Assembly: GCA_938040725.1 (NCBI GenBank) | Contig: CALHZX010000106.1 | Location: forward strand, 1 to 9,537 | Length of the DNA stretch: 9,537 bases | Direction of reading: 5' to 3' | Origin: an uncultured Actinomyces sp. | GTDB lineage: Bacteria; Actinomycetota; Actinomycetes; Actinomycetales; Actinomycetaceae | In this document: one piece after another, positions 7,546 through 9,537 of the stretch | How the letters are laid out: each line of letters opens with the position of its first letter | Position numbering within the stretch: position 1 is the stretch's first letter | Translations under genes and position numbers: made by a program | Notes under the pieces: model-generated | The model's database searches: none | The model's input: only the letters and a program-made list of their open reading frames with translations | Told to the model about the DNA's origin: nothing

Positions 7546-8888
7546 CGGTCAACGCCTCCGAGAACGGGGTCGATAGCGGCCAGTGCGACGACCACGTCGG
7601 CCAGCTGGCCGCCTTCGGTCATCATGGCCAGCGCTTGCAGGTTGGCGAAGGAGGGGTCGCGGAAGTGCGCGCGGAACGGGCGCGTGCCACCGTCGGAGAC
7701 GAGGTGGACGCCCAGGATGCCCTTCGCATGCTCGACGGTCTGGTAGACCTGGCCGGCGGGCACGTGGAAGCCCTCCGTGACGAGCTTGAAGTGGTGGATG
7801 AGGGACTCCATGGACTCCCCCATGATCTCGCGGACGTGCTCGGCCGAGTTGCCCTGGCCGTCCGTGGCGACCGCCAGGCGGGCGGGCCAGGCGATCTCCG
7901 GGTCGGCGACCATGGTGGGCGCACCCTCGCACTTCTCCAGCTTGTCGAGCACCTGCCAGATGATGCGCATGGACTCGTAGCACTCGTCGAAGCGAACCAT
8001 CGTGCGGTTGTAGACGTCCGACTTGTCGCGGGTGGGAACGTCGAATTCGAAGTTCTCGTAGCCGCAGTAGGGCTGGCTCTTACGCAGGTCCAGGGGCAGG
8101 CCGGCGGCGCGCACGCCGGGGCCGGTCGAGCCGAGGGCCATGAGGCCGCTCAGCGGCATGACGGCCACGTCGCACAGACGCTTCTTGAAGATCGGGTTCT
8201 CCACGAGGATGTCCTGGAGTTCGCCGATGTCCTTACGGCAGCGGCGCAGGCGGTCACGAATGTAGTCCGTGGTGCCCTCGCCGATGTCCTGCACGACGCC
8301 GCCGGGGCGGATGTACTCGTGGTTCATGCGCAGGCCGGTGATGCGCTCGAAGATACGCAGGATCTCCTCGCGGCCACGGAAGCCGATCGTCATGATCGTG
8401 GTGGCGCCCATCTCGTTACCGGTCGAGCCGATGGCGACCAGGTGCGAGGCGATGCGGCACAGCTCCATCATGAGGACGCGAATCAAGGTTGCGCGCTCGG
8501 GAATGTCCGCTTCGATGCCGAGGAGCTTCTCGACACCGAGGCAGTACGCGGCCTCCTGGAAGAAGGGGGCGACGTAGTCCATGCGCGTGCAGTATGCGAC
8601 GCCCTGGGCCCACGTGCGGTACTCCATGTTCTTCTCGATGCCAGTGTGCAGGTAACCGGTGTCGACGCGGGTCTCACGGACCTTCTCACCGTCGAGCTCG
8701 AGGATCAGACGCAGAACGCCGTGGGTCGCGGGGTGGACCGGGCCGAGGTTGACGACGATGCGCTCGGAGGTGATGGCCTCGATCTCGTGCAGGACGTCGT
8801 CCCAGTCGCCGCCCTGGGTGAGGACCTCGGGGATGTCCTCGATGGGCAGGTCGGTCGCGCCAGCGGGCGCGTGGAAGGCGGTGGTCAT
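7542..8888 (-). CDS. nuoD: NADH-quinone oxidoreductase subunit D
   Basis: NuoD (49-kDa-type, 448 aa) forms the quinone-reduction pocket together with NuoB and NuoH; it is related to the large subunit of [NiFe] hydrogenases but has lost the metal ligands. The conserved loop NLGPVHPATHGVLR is at residues 47-60. By alignment from memory with the bovine and Thermus proteins, His56 and Tyr105 (in TRMDYVAP) match the His/Tyr pair that contacts the quinone headgroup. Further family signatures are GYLHTGIEKNMEY (78-90), NHEYIRPGGVVQDI (189-202) and the C-terminal DPVLGGVDR. Length is usual for the family, with a short variable N-terminus of about 40 residues. The ATG at 8886-8888 is preceded by AGGAG at 8898-8902 (spacing 9). 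It overlaps the nuoC stop by 1 base, and its stop overlaps nuoE by 4 bases. Nothing unusual seen. Confidence 0.98.
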   Translation of the reverse strand: MTTAFHAPAGATDLPIEDIPEVLTQGGDWDDVLHEIEAITSERIVVNLGPVHPATHGVLRLILELDGEKVRETRVDTGYLHTGIEKNMEYRTWAQGVAYCTRMDYVAPFFQEAAYCLGVEKLLGIEADIPERATLIRVLMMELCRIASHLVAIGSTGNEMGATTIMTIGFRGREEILRIFERITGLRMNHEYIRPGGVVQDIGEGTTDYIRDRLRRCRKDIGELQDILVENPIFKKRLCDVAVMPLSGLMALGSTGPGVRAAGLPLDLRKSQPYCGYENFEFDVPTRDKSDVYNRTMVRFDECYESMRIIWQVLDKLEKCEGAPTMVADPEIAWPARLAVATDGQGNSAEHVREIMGESMESLIHHFKLVTEGFHVPAGQVYQTVEHAKGILGVHLVSDGGTRPFRAHFRDPSFANLQALAMMTEGGQLADVVVALAAIDPVLGGVDR

Positions 8889-9537
8889 CAGTTCACACTC
8901 CTACGAACGTCGGCGGAGGCAGTGACGGCTCCCTTGAATTCGACGGGGATGCCGCCCAGCGGGTAGTCCTTGCGCTGGGGGTGTCCGACCCAGTCGTCGG
9001 GCATCGCAGTGCGCGTGAGCGAGGGGTGCCCGGTGAAGACGATGCCGATGAGGTCCCAGGTCTCGCGTTCCTGCCAGTCGTTTCCGGGGTAGATGGAGAC
9101 GATGGAGGGGATGCGGGGGTCCTCATCGGGGCACGTGACCTCGAGGCGGATCATGCGGTTGTGCGTGATCGAGTACAGGGGGTAGATGGCGTGCAGTTCA
9201 CGACCCTTGTCGAGGGGGTAGTGCGCGCCGTTGGTCCCCAGGCACAGCTCGAAGCGCAGGTCCGCGTCGTCGCGCAGGTACTTGGCGACGCGCACGATGT
9301 GCTCGCGGGCGATGAAGATGCCGAGCTGTCCGCGGTCGACGGTCACCTTCTCGATGACGTCAGAAATCTTCAGGCCATCGGCGACGATGAGCTCTTCGAG
9401 GACGTCAACGACCTGGTCGAACCATCCGCCGTAGGGGCGTGAGGCCTCGCCGGGCAGGAAGGAGTCGGAGACCAGTCCGGAGAAGCCGGAGGTGGAGGAG
9501 TCGGTGCCCGCGCCGAAGAGGCCCTCGCGGTGGGCGA
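8888..9537 (-). CDS. nuoC: NADH-quinone oxidoreductase subunit C (5' partial)
   Basis: NuoC is the 30-kDa-type peripheral-arm subunit of complex I. It packs against NuoD near the quinone site and carries no cofactor. The frame is open to the right window edge, so the N-terminus is missing; 215 residues are visible. Reading from the edge, the segment includes GLFGAGTDSSTSGFSGLV and RPYGGWFDQVVD, as in the N-terminal part of actinobacterial NuoC. The family core follows: RFELCLG, YPLDKGRELHAIYPL, RETWDLIGI and the C-terminal HPQRKDYPLGGIPVEF, which is the family signature. The GTG at 9344-9346 is an internal Val codon, not the start, because homology continues upstream of it. The stop codon overlaps the nuoD start by one base (TGATG). 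NuoC and NuoD are separate proteins here, unlike the fused NuoCD of enterobacteria. Identity is secure; the true start lies outside the window. Confidence 0.96.
   Translation of the reverse strand, partial: AHREGLFGAGTDSSTSGFSGLVSDSFLPGEASRPYGGWFDQVVDVLEELIVADGLKISDVIEKVTVDRGQLGIFIAREHIVRVAKYLRDDADLRFELCLGTNGAHYPLDKGRELHAIYPLYSITHNRMIRLEVTCPDEDPRIPSIVSIYPGNDWQERETWDLIGIVFTGHPSLTRTAMPDDWVGHPQRKDYPLGGIPVEFKGAVTASADVRRSVN

Larger units (their letters stand above)
1..9537 (-). other. nuo operon fragment (nuoC-D-E-F-G-H-I-J-K)
   Basis: Nine consecutive genes in the standard nuo order share one strand without any spacer. Junction overlaps are TGATG (nuoC/D, nuoI/J), ATGA (nuoD/E, nuoF/G, nuoG/H), GTGA (nuoE/F, nuoJ/K) and an 8-base overlap (nuoH/I). 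No room exists for internal intergenic promoters or terminators, so the fragment must be read from a promoter to the right of the window or from sites inside genes that I cannot recognise. Confidence 0.93.

Noticed and set aside
5525..8966. Long plus-strand frames opposite nuoF, nuoE and nuoD (5525-7048, 6826-7746, 7518-8966)
   Set aside because: Shadows of the sense genes in the antiparallel register; no domain resemblance and no independent start signals.
9344..9346. GTG as a start codon for nuoC
   Set aside because: The open frame continues upstream to the window edge with clear NuoC sequence (RPYGGWFD), so this GTG is an internal valine.
1..9537. A new or accessory system (defence, mobile element, CRISPR, riboswitch)
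   Set aside because: Every base lies within a recognisable nuo gene in the standard order; I saw no inverted or direct repeats, tRNA, transposase or composition shift marking inserted DNA.

Overview
The whole window is one continuous stretch of a respiratory complex I operon (NADH:quinone oxidoreductase, NDH-1). All genes lie on the minus strand, so transcription runs from the right edge to the left edge. In transcription order it holds nuoC (5' end cut off by the window), nuoD, nuoE, nuoF, nuoG, nuoH, nuoI, nuoJ and the first 11 codons of nuoK. There is no intergenic DNA: each gene overlaps the next by 1 to 8 bases. No promoter, terminator, RNA gene, mobile element, repeat or CRISPR array is visible, and the operon clearly continues past both edges (nuoA/B and the rest of nuoC to the right; the rest of nuoK and presumably nuoL/M/N to the left).

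The organism is very probably a high-GC actinobacterium (Actinomycetota). The DNA is strongly GC-rich. Several proteins have features I associate with actinobacterial complex I: NuoC and NuoD as separate genes, an 'LPAPGVYA' motif in a long NuoJ tail, a NuoH C-terminal tail, and a NuoC N-terminal region with the 'RPYGGWFD' motif. A member of the Actinomycetaceae is a guess only.

Region by region: 9537-6835 encodes the peripheral arm around the quinone site and NADH entry (NuoC, NuoD, NuoE with [2Fe-2S] N1a, NuoF with FMN and [4Fe-4S] N3). 5537-2976 encodes the large iron-sulfur subunit NuoG (N1b, N5, N4). 2979-1651 and 1008-1 encode membrane subunits (NuoH, NuoJ, NuoK), and NuoI (N6a, N6b) is encoded between them at 1658-1008. 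Together they carry electrons NADH -> FMN -> Fe-S chain -> quinone and couple this to ion pumping.

Most of the window is ordinary. The one notable deviation is in NuoG: all four positions where the off-pathway cluster N7 would be bound carry non-cysteine residues (Thr297, Asp300, Ser304, Thr332), while the surrounding sequence and the ligands of N1b, N5 and N4 are intact. Secondary observations are the long hydrophilic C-terminal tail on NuoJ, translational coupling at every gene junction, and near-absence of TTA, CTA and TCA codons, which explains the very long open frames on the opposite strand. I did not find evidence of a new biological system here.
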